Below are positions 13,493-20,327 of a stretch of DNA of 20,327 nucleotides, piece by piece. The notes beneath the pieces were generated by a model. The model had not been told where the DNA came from. It ran no database searches and saw only the letters and a program-made list of their open reading frames with translations. Source of the stretch: a virus. Location: positions 1 through 20,327 of the IMG/VR virus record IMGVR_UViG_3300025543_000286; one strand, given 5' to 3'. The position numbers were made by a program, and so were the translations under genes. Each line of letters starts with the position of its first letter. The first letter of the stretch is position 1.

Positions 13493-14434
13493 ATGAATAA
13501 AGTATTAGTAACAGGAGCCGCAGGTTTTATCGGTTCCCAACTCGCAAAACGTTTAATGGATCGCGGACTTACTGTAAAGGGAGTTGACAACTTCAACGAC
13601 CACCTTTACACACCTAAGCTTAAAGTAGATCGGATGAAACACTTCAATCTAGATATCTGGGGATGTGACCTAAAAGACGAGATTAAACTAGAAGCACTAT
13701 TGCGAGACTTCCGACCCGATACTATTATTCACCTTGCTGCAATGGCGGGCGTTCGGGATTCTATGGGAAAGGAGAAGTCGTACCACCAGAATAACATAGA
13801 TGCTACACAGAACTTGATTGATATCTGTAAGCAACATCTTCCTGATACCCGTATCGTCTATGCATCAACCTCGTGCGTGTATGCGGGTTCTCCGGTTCCG
13901 TGGACTGAAGGTCAAGAGTCTGGTAAACAGTTGAACGCATATGGTTATACCAAGTGGGCAAATGAATGTCAGTTCCAGTCATCTGGACTGAACACTACAG
14001 GTCTACGATTTTTCACAGTATATGGGCCTTGGGGTAGACCTGATATGGCATTGTTTGACTTCACTAAGAATATACTTGACGGAAAAGAAATAACAGTGTA
14101 TAATTACGGTGATATGAAACGTGACTTTACGTATGTGGAAGATATCCTTGATGGTATTGAGGTTGTCCTAGGCAACAATGATATCCCATCGGGAGAAATT
14201 TTCAATATAGGTCGTGGTGAACAAGTCGGATTGATGGACTTCATCTCCGAGATTGAGAAGAACACAGGTAAGGAAGCAATTAAGAATCTTGCTCCTAAAC
14301 ACCCTGCTGATACTCTAGAGACTTGGTCAAACACCTCCAAACTACAATCACTTGGTTATGAACCGAAGGTTAGTATTACAGAGGGCGTTGAAAAATTTTA
14401 CGAATGGTATAAAACTTATAATGGGATTAAATAA
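13493..14434 (+). CDS. NAD-dependent sugar-nucleotide epimerase, UDP-glucuronate 4-epimerase type
   Basis: A 313-residue short-chain dehydrogenase/epimerase. The NAD loop is VTGAAGFIGSQL (G8, G11, G14), then HLAAMAGVRDS (80-90). The catalytic region is YASTSCVYAG with the Y150-x-x-x-K154 pair (YGYTK), and FTVYGPWGRPDMALF (174-188) is a hallmark of UDP-glucuronate 4-epimerases of the CapI/UGE type. It would interconvert UDP-glucuronate and UDP-galacturonate, using the product of the next gene. All catalytic residues are present. The start follows the upstream stop directly, and its own stop overlaps the next ATG by one base (TAATG), so the pair is coupled. Confidence 0.88.
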   Translation: MNKVLVTGAAGFIGSQLAKRLMDRGLTVKGVDNFNDHLYTPKLKVDRMKHFNLDIWGCDLKDEIKLEALLRDFRPDTIIHLAAMAGVRDSMGKEKSYHQNNIDATQNLIDICKQHLPDTRIVYASTSCVYAGSPVPWTEGQESGKQLNAYGYTKWANECQFQSSGLNTTGLRFFTVYGPWGRPDMALFDFTKNILDGKEITVYNYGDMKRDFTYVEDILDGIEVVLGNNDIPSGEIFNIGRGEQVGLMDFISEIEKNTGKEAIKNLAPKHPADTLETWSNTSKLQSLGYEPKVSITEGVEKFYEWYKTYNGIK

Positions 14435-15420
14435 TGTCTAGAACAACACCCGAAGGAGAGATCTCAAGATTTCGAATAGGTATTGTCGGTCATGGTTTTG
14501 TTGGCCAGGCGGTCGAGTATGGGTTTATGCATCCTCTCGTGGACTTCAATTACTATGATCCAAAGTATGACACTGACCTTGACACTCTGAAGGATCTTCC
14601 GGCAGACCGTCACCCTAAGTGTTTCTTTATATGTGCACCCACACCATCCAATGATGATGGATCGGTAGATTCTTCTATTGTTGAAGCTTCGGTTGTTAAG
14701 TGCCTACACTATACCGATGCACTGGTTGTGGTGAAATCTACAATTACTCCAGAATCAATTGACCGTCTGTATTCTGCAATGAACAGAGAACAGGTCGATC
14801 GTTTCGTTTATAACCCTGAGTTCCTGACTGAGAAGAATGCTAAGGCAGACTTCGTTGGTGCTAAGTTCCACGTCATTGGTGGTATGCCCACAGCTGCAAG
14901 AGAACTTATTGACGTATATGAAATCTTTGGTGCGTGTGAGTCTAACGACTATCACCGAATGACTGCGTATGAGGCATCGTTTGTAAAGTATACTATTAAC
15001 TCATTCCTGTCCACCAAGATTACATTCTTCAACCAGTTATATGATTTGGTCAACCTATATGGTTGCAACTTTAACACTATCGTCCGTGCCGCTGGCAGTG
15101 ATGACCGTGTTGGTATGGGCCACACCCGTGTGCCAGGCTTTGATGGTAAACGTGGATTCGGTGGCGCATGTCTTCCAAAAGACACACGAGCATTCTTAGA
15201 CTTCTCAACACATGAGTTTGCTGACGGAACTACAACTAGTTTCGATTTATTACATAAAGTACTTGACATCAATAGTGCTTATCGTGTACAATACGACCTT
15301 GATGAACGTGAAAAAGTTAATAACATTACATTTGTAAATTTTGGAGGCAAAAATGTCAATAATGGACAAACTGAAGAAGAACTCGAAGATAAAGGAAACA
15401 GCGACACTATCGACGAGTAA
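14434..15420 (+). CDS. UDP-glucose 6-dehydrogenase, short form
   Basis: A 328-residue member of the UDP-glucose/GDP-mannose dehydrogenase family. It has the NAD-binding RIGIVGHGFVG (residues 14-24), FFICAPTPSNDDGSVDSS (64-81), NPEFLTEKNA (127-136) and the catalytic Cys246 in GFGGACLPKDT (241-251). It would oxidise UDP-glucose to UDP-glucuronate, the substrate of the adjacent epimerase. Family members are usually about 390-450 residues; the third, nucleotide-binding domain is almost absent and the last 40 residues look unstructured. The end overlaps uvsX by 68 bases. It may be a naturally short phage version or a truncated enzyme. Confidence 0.85.
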   Translation: MSRTTPEGEISRFRIGIVGHGFVGQAVEYGFMHPLVDFNYYDPKYDTDLDTLKDLPADRHPKCFFICAPTPSNDDGSVDSSIVEASVVKCLHYTDALVVVKSTITPESIDRLYSAMNREQVDRFVYNPEFLTEKNAKADFVGAKFHVIGGMPTAARELIDVYEIFGACESNDYHRMTAYEASFVKYTINSFLSTKITFFNQLYDLVNLYGCNFNTIVRAAGSDDRVGMGHTRVPGFDGKRGFGGACLPKDTRAFLDFSTHEFADGTTTSFDLLHKVLDINSAYRVQYDLDEREKVNNITFVNFGGKNVNNGQTEEELEDKGNSDTIDE

Positions 15421-16402
15421 ATTCTTCACAGAGAAAGATATGGTACCAACCGATGTTCCGATGGTGAATGTTGCATTGTCTGGTTCCGTAGATGGTGGTA
15501 TTGCGCCAGGACTTACTGTCCTTGCAGGGCCATCTAAACACTTTAAGACATCATTCGCATTGCTCATGGCAGGCGCATATCTTAATGCGAAACCTGATTC
15601 GGTCATGTTGTTTTATGATTCCGAGTTCGGTTCTCCTCAATCATACTTTGAACAATTCGGTATTGACACTAGTCGTGTATTGCACACACCTATTGCAAAT
15701 GTCGAAGAGTTGAAGTTTGACCTTATCAGCCAACTAGAGAACCTGACTCGTGATGATGAGGTTATTATCGTTATCGACTCTATCGGTAATCTTGCGTCTA
15801 AGAAAGAACTAGACGATGCGTTGAACGAGAAAGGTGTTGCGGACATGTCACGTGCGAAGGCACTGAAAGGTCTGTTCCGTATGTCGACTCCATATCTTGC
15901 GATGAAGAACATTCCGATGCTTGCAATCAATCACACTTATAAAGAGATTGGTCTGTTTCCAAAAGATGTAGTTAGTGGTGGTACTGGTATCTATTACTCT
16001 GCCGACAATATCTGGATTATCGGTCGTAGACAAAACAAGACTGGTACTGAAGTTACTGGTTACGACTTTGTCATCAAGGTTGAGAAGTCTCGATTCGTGA
16101 AAGAACAATCTAAGATTCCAATATCAGTCTCTTGGGACGGTGGTGTTGAAAAGAACTCTGGTCTCCTCGAAGTTGCATTGGCTGGTGGATATGTTATCAA
16201 ACCAAGTAATGGTTGGTACTCTCGTTGTCATGGAACCGAAGCAGAAGATAAGAAGTTCCGTACCAAGGATACTCTGTCCAATGAGTTCTGGGCACCTATT
16301 TTCGAAACAAGTGATTTCGCTACATTCCTTCAACAGACTTATCAGATCGGATACAAGAGCGATATCAATCCCGAAACCTTCGTTGAGGAAGCCGTAGCAT
16401 GA
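15353..16402 (+). CDS. uvsX: Recombinase UvsX (RecA/Rad51-like)
   Basis: A 349-residue strand-exchange protein (T4: 391). The Walker A has the atypical UvsX form GPSKHFKTS (59-67), E91 is in FYDSEFGSP, and Walker B is VIIVIDSIGNL (137-147). A SGGTGIYYSADNIWIIGRRQ segment matches the DNA-binding and core region. UvsX coats single-stranded DNA and drives recombination-dependent replication with gp46/47. GGAGG at 15343-15347 lies 5 bases before ATG 15353; another ATG at 15362 is possible. The first 68 bases overlap the dehydrogenase gene in another frame. ATGA at its end starts the next ORF. Confidence 0.95.
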   Translation: MSIMDKLKKNSKIKETATLSTSKFFTEKDMVPTDVPMVNVALSGSVDGGIAPGLTVLAGPSKHFKTSFALLMAGAYLNAKPDSVMLFYDSEFGSPQSYFEQFGIDTSRVLHTPIANVEELKFDLISQLENLTRDDEVIIVIDSIGNLASKKELDDALNEKGVADMSRAKALKGLFRMSTPYLAMKNIPMLAINHTYKEIGLFPKDVVSGGTGIYYSADNIWIIGRRQNKTGTEVTGYDFVIKVEKSRFVKEQSKIPISVSWDGGVEKNSGLLEVALAGGYVIKPSNGWYSRCHGTEAEDKKFRTKDTLSNEFWAPIFETSDFATFLQQTYQIGYKSDINPETFVEEAVA

Positions 16403-16761
16403 AAGAATTAGATTTAGATAAACCGTCAGAAAATCTAGATTATAAATTAGTCCCTGTAGTTGCGGAGGGCGTTGATGGGTGGAACGTAGATTTACTACGC
16501 GCACCCTACAATGATGTAACCATCCGTTATAATAATGTTCGTATTAATGGTGATGAACAAAATATAACTTTCGACTTCGATGTTGTTGACACAGAAGACC
16601 CAACCGTGTATAATGTAGACAATGTTGACCTACAAGGGTTTGTAGGTGAAGTACTAGGTGATATTTTAGAAGCGGCCATCGAGACTGGTTCAATAAAGAA
16701 AAAGGATTCAAATGACGGACATCAATCTACAACAGACGATTCTACGGAATCTACTGACTAA
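16399..16761 (+). CDS. Acidic protein of unknown function between uvsX and gene 41
   Basis: A 120-residue, strongly acidic protein. The core has strand-rich segments (YKLVPVVAEGVDGWNVDLLRAPYNDVTIRYNNV and ITFDFDVVDTEDP) and then a helix (LQGFVGEVLGDILEAAIETG). The tail is Ser/Thr/Asp-rich and probably disordered. It begins with a 4-base overlap with uvsX and ends 50 bases inside gene 41, so it is embedded in the recombination-replication operon. In T4 this interval holds gene 40, but no likeness to gp40 is visible. I recall similar small acidic proteins beside uvsX in marine T4-like phages, without a known role. Confidence 0.75.
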   Translation: MKELDLDKPSENLDYKLVPVVAEGVDGWNVDLLRAPYNDVTIRYNNVRINGDEQNITFDFDVVDTEDPTVYNVDNVDLQGFVGEVLGDILEAAIETGSIKKKDSNDGHQSTTDDSTESTD

Positions 16762-18112
16762 CGATTCGTACATGAGGAAGGTTGCCCCCTTCCTCTCCCC
16801 CGAATACTTCGAAGGTACTTACAAAAGTATCTTCCAAGAGTTCACTGCGTATATCGCCAAGTATAACAACCTCCCCTCTAAAGAAGCTCTCAAGATTGAG
16901 ATTGATTCGGAAGATAGAATGTCAGACGAACACTATCGTCACACAATAGACATTCTTCCCGACATCTTCAAGTATGCTGAAGAAGACCTGTCATGGTTAG
17001 TAGAACGCACTGAGAAGTGGTGTCAAGACCGTGCAGTATTCAATGCAGTGATGGAGTCTATCTCTATCATCGATGGTAAACACCAAGAACTATCCAAGAA
17101 TGCAATCCCTGATGTATTGTCCAAGGCACTGTCCGTGTCCTTTGACACTAACATCGGCCACGACTATCTAGAAAATGTAGATTCTCGGTGGGACTTCTAC
17201 AACATGGACGAGGAGAGAATACCTTGGGACTTGGATTACTTCAACCGTATCACCAAAGGTGGGTTACCTAACAAGACTTTGAATATCGCTCTTGCGGGTA
17301 CTGGTGTCGGTAAGTCGTTGTTCATGTGTCACGCTGCGGCAGCTGCGATGAGTCAGAATAAGAATGTTCTGTATATTACTCTAGAGATGTCCGAAGAACG
17401 TATCGCAGAAAGAATCGATGCTAACTTACTGAACGTCCCTATTGACCAGTTAGAACATCTTAGTAAAGATATGTTCTCAGACCGAGTGAAGAAGGTAGCA
17501 GATAAGACCACGGGTAAACTAATTATCAAAGAATATCCGACAGGTAGTGCGCACTCAAACCACTTCCGTGCGCTCCTGAACGAGTTGAAACTAAAGAAGA
17601 AGTTCACCCCAGATATAATATTTATCGACTACCTGAACATCTGTTCGTCCTCTAGGATGAAGTCTATGGGGGGTGCTATCAACTCCTATACATATATCAA
17701 ATCTATCGCAGAAGAGTTGCGTGGCCTTGCTGTTGAGTTTGATGTTCCGGTAGTATCTGCAACCCAGACTACCCGTTCCGGTTATAGTAATGATGATGTG
17801 GGTCTTGAGGATACGTCCGAATCGTTCGGTCTTCCCGCCACGGCAGATTTGATGTTTGCCCTGATTAGTAATGATGAACTGAATGCACAGGGACAGATAT
17901 TGGTGAAACAGTTAAAGAACCGATATAATGACCCTGGCCAAAATCAACGATTCGTTGTAGGTATTGACCGAAGTAAAATGCGTTTGTTTGATGTCGACCA
18001 AAATGATTCTCCACTAAATAAAGAAGTAGACCATGGCCCAGTTTTTGATAACTCTAACTCAGGCCAACGAATTTCTTCTGAGAAGATGAACTTCGAAGGC
18101 TTCACACTATAA
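16712..18112 (+). CDS. 41: Replicative DNA helicase gp41 (DnaB-like)
   Basis: A 466-residue protein (T4 gp41: 475). An N-terminal helical domain (1-150) precedes the RecA-like motor. Walker A is AGTGVGKS (195-202), followed by the catalytic-glutamate LEMSEER (224-230), Walker B DIIFIDYLNI (301-310) and a sensor-like SATQTTRSG (349-357). It unwinds the fork as a hexamer on the lagging strand. AAAGGA at 16701-16706 lies 5 bases before the ATG, within the preceding gene. The tail is divergent and acidic. It partners the primase; whether the AEP-like protein does this here is unknown. Confidence 0.95.
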   Translation: MTDINLQQTILRNLLTNDSYMRKVAPFLSPEYFEGTYKSIFQEFTAYIAKYNNLPSKEALKIEIDSEDRMSDEHYRHTIDILPDIFKYAEEDLSWLVERTEKWCQDRAVFNAVMESISIIDGKHQELSKNAIPDVLSKALSVSFDTNIGHDYLENVDSRWDFYNMDEERIPWDLDYFNRITKGGLPNKTLNIALAGTGVGKSLFMCHAAAAAMSQNKNVLYITLEMSEERIAERIDANLLNVPIDQLEHLSKDMFSDRVKKVADKTTGKLIIKEYPTGSAHSNHFRALLNELKLKKKFTPDIIFIDYLNICSSSRMKSMGGAINSYTYIKSIAEELRGLAVEFDVPVVSATQTTRSGYSNDDVGLEDTSESFGLPATADLMFALISNDELNAQGQILVKQLKNRYNDPGQNQRFVVGIDRSKMRLFDVDQNDSPLNKEVDHGPVFDNSNSGQRISSEKMNFEGFTL

Positions 18113-18122
18113 GGAGTCCATT

Positions 18123-18311
18123 ATGGATCCATACGCGCATACTTTTATTGCGTTGGCGTTACTTTTTACCTCACATTTCTTGGGAAAGAAGATAGGAAGA
18201 CAGGAAGGAATAAGCGCGGCAGTAATTTATATGATAGAAATGGGTGTTTGTACAGAAGAAGATTTGCAACGAGCGAATGAGAAATTTGATGAAGAAGAGG
18301 ACGATGTTTAG
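18123..18311 (+). CDS. Small membrane-anchored protein of unknown function
   Basis: A 62-residue protein with one hydrophobic segment near the N-terminus (about residues 5-20), then a basic GKKIGRQEG turn, a second moderately hydrophobic helix and a strongly acidic tail (EKFDEEEDD). AAGGAG at 18111-18116 gives an excellent ribosome site. It sits between gene 41 and the oxygenase-like gene with no room for another promoter, so it is part of the same message. Small one-helix proteins of this design are common in T4-like phages; no function can be assigned. Confidence 0.7.
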   Translation: MDPYAHTFIALALLFTSHFLGKKIGRQEGISAAVIYMIEMGVCTEEDLQRANEKFDEEEDDV

Positions 18312-18313
18312 TA

Positions 18314-18994
18314 ATGAGTGAAGTTGTTATTCGTAATAAGGAACTGTTGGGAGTGCTCGACAGTTTCTCTGATGAGATGTTATCAAAACCTTCTTATAAC
18401 GATGAGAAGTATTGGACATATCATGAGTATGATGATATCCACAAGGGAGAGTACTACACCTCTCGCGAGTATCTTGATGAATGTTTGTCCAGATATCCTG
18501 AGTTAGTAGGGCCGCCTGACCGTTACTTCGCTCAACCTATCTCTAAGATGGTTCGTGAAGATAAGGAAATGTGGGGAGACTTTATGCAGAAGGTCAAGTA
18601 TGACTTCGCTGCGGAGATTGGTGCGCACACGTCCGCATTACTCTCCTATTACCCGCCAGGCGGTTTTGTCGGATGGCACACTAACTATGATGCGAACGCG
18701 TATCAAGTCTTATTTACATGGTCAGAGACCGGAGATGGTTTCTTTGAGTACTATGATAAGAAGACTGATAAGATTACTCGTATCCAAGATGTGCCTGGCT
18801 GGCAATGTAGACACTATTACTTTGGTGCGGGACACGAAGAAGATTTACACTGTTGGCACGCTGCTTACGCGGGATGTCAACGAATTACACTAGCGTATAA
18901 GTTTGTCAATAATGGTAGTGTGAACAACCCTGAAGATGCGCAAGCGAGAGCAATGCGTGATATGTTAATTGATGAAATTGAGAGTGAAGAATGA
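18314..18994 (+). CDS. 2OG-Fe(II) oxygenase-like protein with unusual metal motif
   Basis: A 226-residue protein whose second half has a double-stranded beta-helix pattern. It contains SYYPPGGFVGWHTN (residues 111-124), YQVLFTWSETGDGFFEYYD, then HCWHAAYAGCQRITLAYKF (179-197). H122, H182 and R190 sit where the two iron histidines and the 2-oxoglutarate arginine of the family would be, but the usual acidic residue of H-x-D reads N124. It may therefore bind metal differently, be a halogenase-type or inactive relative, or belong to another fold. It begins two bases after the preceding stop and ends with a 4-base overlap with the next gene. Confidence 0.55.
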   Translation: MSEVVIRNKELLGVLDSFSDEMLSKPSYNDEKYWTYHEYDDIHKGEYYTSREYLDECLSRYPELVGPPDRYFAQPISKMVREDKEMWGDFMQKVKYDFAAEIGAHTSALLSYYPPGGFVGWHTNYDANAYQVLFTWSETGDGFFEYYDKKTDKITRIQDVPGWQCRHYYFGAGHEEDLHCWHAAYAGCQRITLAYKFVNNGSVNNPEDAQARAMRDMLIDEIESEE

Positions 18995-19266
18995 AAAATA
19001 ATGAAGTAGTTACGGTAGTTACAGTAAGTGGTGAGTATGTTGGCCGGTTAAAGAGTACCAATAGCAATGGTGCAATTACTATTAAAGACCCTCGCATGTT
19101 GATTCATGGTGAACAAGGTATTGGTTTCGCCCGTGGTGTTTGCATGACAAGTAAAGAGAACCCTGAAGAGATTACGTTTCAACAGTATGTACTATGTACC
19201 GAAACTAACGATGATTTCTCATCAGCATGGACTGAAGCGACTAGTGGAGTGAAAATAGTATTATGA
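18991..19266 (+). CDS. Small protein, possible LSm/Hfq-like barrel
   Basis: A 91-residue protein with a strand-rich start (VVTVVTVSGEYVGRLKSTNSNGAITIKDPRML) that recalls the Sm1 pattern of LSm/Hfq proteins, a hydrophobic strand then S/D-G-x-x-h-G-x-L. HGEQGIGFARGVCMTS and a final YVLCTETNDDFSSAWTEATSGVKIV follow. The likeness is short and unproven. RNA-binding and structural roles are both possible. It is coupled on both sides by 4-base ATGA overlaps (oxygenase-like gene before, dsbA after), so it is expressed with the DNA-binding protein. Confidence 0.55.
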   Translation: MKNNEVVTVVTVSGEYVGRLKSTNSNGAITIKDPRMLIHGEQGIGFARGVCMTSKENPEEITFQQYVLCTETNDDFSSAWTEATSGVKIVL

Positions 19267-19502
19267 TAGGCCCAGATAAAGAAAAGGTTGCAGCGGCAAT
19301 CCGAGAGATGTCAGACAGCATGTTACGTATTGATGCAGAGAAAGAGTTGATGAAAGACATCGTTGATGTCACGAACGAGAAATACGGTGTGGACAAGAAA
19401 CACTTCCGAAAGATTGCTAACATCTTCCATAAGAGAAACCTCGAAGAATCTCGAACAGAAACTAATGAAGTTTATGAACTTTACGAGGAACTGTTTAAGT
19501 AA
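19263..19502 (+). CDS. dsbA: Double-stranded DNA-binding protein DsbA (T4 type)
   Basis: A 79-residue basic-acidic helical protein. Its core KYGVDKKHFRKIANIFHKRNLEESRTETNEVYELYEELF (about residues 40-78) aligns with the C-terminal half of T4 DsbA (89 residues), including LGVDGKMF, the YHKDN-type helix and a final ETEEVVELYDTVF. T4 DsbA binds double-stranded DNA and affects late transcription; it is unrelated to the disulfide enzyme of the same name. The start overlaps the previous gene (ATGA) and the stop overlaps the next (TAATG). A TATAAATA box lies less than 1 kb downstream. Confidence 0.8.
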   Translation: MIGPDKEKVAAAIREMSDSMLRIDAEKELMKDIVDVTNEKYGVDKKHFRKIANIFHKRNLEESRTETNEVYELYEELFK

Positions 19503-20287
19503 TGTTGTTAACTGCCGGTTGTAGTTTCGTCTGGGGTGATGAACTAGAAGGGTTTGACCAAGACCCACCCACACATTGGGGACTCACGTTTACTTCTATA
19601 GTCGCTAGGAAACTGGGATTGGACTATGAGAACCGTGGTGTGTGTGGTGCATGTAATGAAAAGATATTCCGCGAGGTCACAGACTACCTTCATGAAAACC
19701 CTAACAAAGTAACGCACATGGTTGTGATGTGGTCTGCGTGGCAACGTTCGGAAGTTGTAGAGTATATGCCCGATGACCGCGATGTGAAGATTGGCCGTCA
19801 AACTGACACTACGCAGTTCTCTCAGTTACGCACCGAATTGATATGGGATAAAGACAAGAGACGTGTGATGAAAGATTGGTTTGATACTGCTTATGACTCT
19901 AAGACCGATATTATGCACACCCTAAGTAAGATGAAGATGATGGAGTCTTATTGTGATGCAGCTGGAATCAAACTGATACAAGGTGTGTTTCATAAAAGAA
20001 ACTGGTCTAATGTTATGTCGGTATTGACGGACAGTCATGCTGATGATTCTTCTAAGAAGATTTTGGAGAAACCGTTCAGAATAGACTCTATACCGGATTA
20101 CAAGAAATGGTTAATTTCTTCTATAGAATCTCTTGACGTTGACAGCAGAGTCGGACTAGGAAAGGGCAAAGACCTTTACACTCTCTGTAGGGAGTTAAAA
20201 GACATGAAAGAGTATGGTCATCCTGGCGAAAAGACTCAAGAAATATTCGCAGAGTTTTTGTACGAAACTTTTACAAAGTCAAGTTAA
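19502..20287 (+). CDS. SGNH/GDSL-hydrolase-like protein
   Basis: A 261-residue protein with blocks in SGNH order. Block I is LLTAGCSFVWGDEL (residues 2-15), with the candidate Ser in GCSF. A block II/III region has NRGVCGACNEKIFREV (44-59) and MVVMWSAWQRSEV. A C-terminal GHPGEKTQEIFAEFLYETF follows, with His in the place of block V. Such proteins are usually esterases or deacetylases acting on glycans. The catalytic Asp two or three residues before the last His is not seen (Y-G-H instead), so activity is uncertain. The central 150 residues are divergent. With the sulfotransferase and sugar-nucleotide genes it may belong to glycan modification. Confidence 0.7.
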   Translation: MLLTAGCSFVWGDELEGFDQDPPTHWGLTFTSIVARKLGLDYENRGVCGACNEKIFREVTDYLHENPNKVTHMVVMWSAWQRSEVVEYMPDDRDVKIGRQTDTTQFSQLRTELIWDKDKRRVMKDWFDTAYDSKTDIMHTLSKMKMMESYCDAAGIKLIQGVFHKRNWSNVMSVLTDSHADDSSKKILEKPFRIDSIPDYKKWLISSIESLDVDSRVGLGKGKDLYTLCRELKDMKEYGHPGEKTQEIFAEFLYETFTKSS

Positions 20288-20294
20288 TAATACG

Positions 20295-20302
20295 TATAAA
20301 TA
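20295..20302 (+). promoter_or_regulatory. T4-type late promoter box (TATAAATA)
   Basis: TATAAATA at 20295-20302 is an exact match to the T4 late promoter, which needs a gp55-type sigma and the gp45 clamp. It lies 8 bases after the last stop and points rightward, so it would drive a gene beyond the window. The surrounding AATAAATAAG is AT-rich, so a chance match is possible. Confidence 0.5.
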
Positions 20303-20327
20303 AATAAGTATTTACAATAACTGTGGA

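Noticed and set aside
1-20327. CRISPR arrays, insertion sequences, rRNA genes or attachment sites
   Set aside because: No regularly spaced repeats, transposase frames, terminal repeats or rRNA-like sequence were seen. Only one tRNA gene was found, and there is no sign of integration at it.

Overview
The window is a piece of a lytic T4-like (Tevenvirinae-style) myovirus genome, most like the marine or cyanophage branch. The evidence is a run of recognisable T4 replication proteins in near-T4 order on one strand: the gp46 C-terminus, gp45 sliding clamp, gp44 and gp62 clamp loader, RegA, gp43 DNA polymerase, UvsX, gp41 helicase and a DsbA homologue. The short gp62, the Hsp20 gene and the inserted sugar and oxygenase genes point to marine relatives. 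The host cannot be read from the sequence. The promoters have near-perfect bacterial sigma70 form (TTGACA, 17 bp, TATAAT).

Layout. Positions 1-1602: end of gene 46, a strong promoter, gene 45 and a small acidic ORF. Positions 1603-2184: a structured RNA region, a small membrane protein (TTG start) whose stop codon lies inside a tRNA-Thr(UGU) gene, and the gene 44 promoter. Positions 2185-5113: gene 44, an AT-rich sulfotransferase-like gene, gene 62, regA and a cupin/JmjC-like oxygenase gene. Positions 5114-5302: a hairpin-rich intergenic region with no gene. Positions 5303-5920: hsp20, a 40-residue membrane ORF and a strong terminator. Positions 5932-9591: a glycosyltransferase-like gene, a DruA/DUF4338-like gene, a ParB-like gene and a possible nuclease gene.

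Positions 9583-12519: a compound terminator/promoter, gene 43, and a small PD-(D/E)XK-like protein whose C-terminus copies the polymerase's clamp-binding-like tail. Positions 12516-16402: a promoter, a possible archaeo-eukaryotic-type primase gene, a sugar-nucleotide epimerase, a short UDP-glucose dehydrogenase and uvsX. Positions 16399-20287: a small acidic ORF, gene 41, a small membrane ORF, a 2OG-oxygenase-like gene, an LSm-like candidate, dsbA and an SGNH-hydrolase-like gene. A TATAAATA late-promoter-like box lies at the right end.

How it works together. The core encodes the replisome (clamp, loader, polymerase, helicase, possibly a primase), recombination (gp46, UvsX), translational repression (RegA) and part of the late-transcription machinery (gp45, DsbA). 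Interspersed genes look like accessory metabolism: UDP-glucose to UDP-glucuronate to UDP-galacturonate, a glycosyltransferase, a sulfotransferase, an esterase-like SGNH protein and two oxygenase-like proteins. All credible genes are on the + strand, with many 1-4 base stop/start overlaps. The most notable points are the promoters fused to stop codons, the terminator nested in the gene 43 promoter, the clamp-tail nuclease, the apparently leaderless primase-like gene, and the tRNA/CDS overlap with its possible RNA switch.
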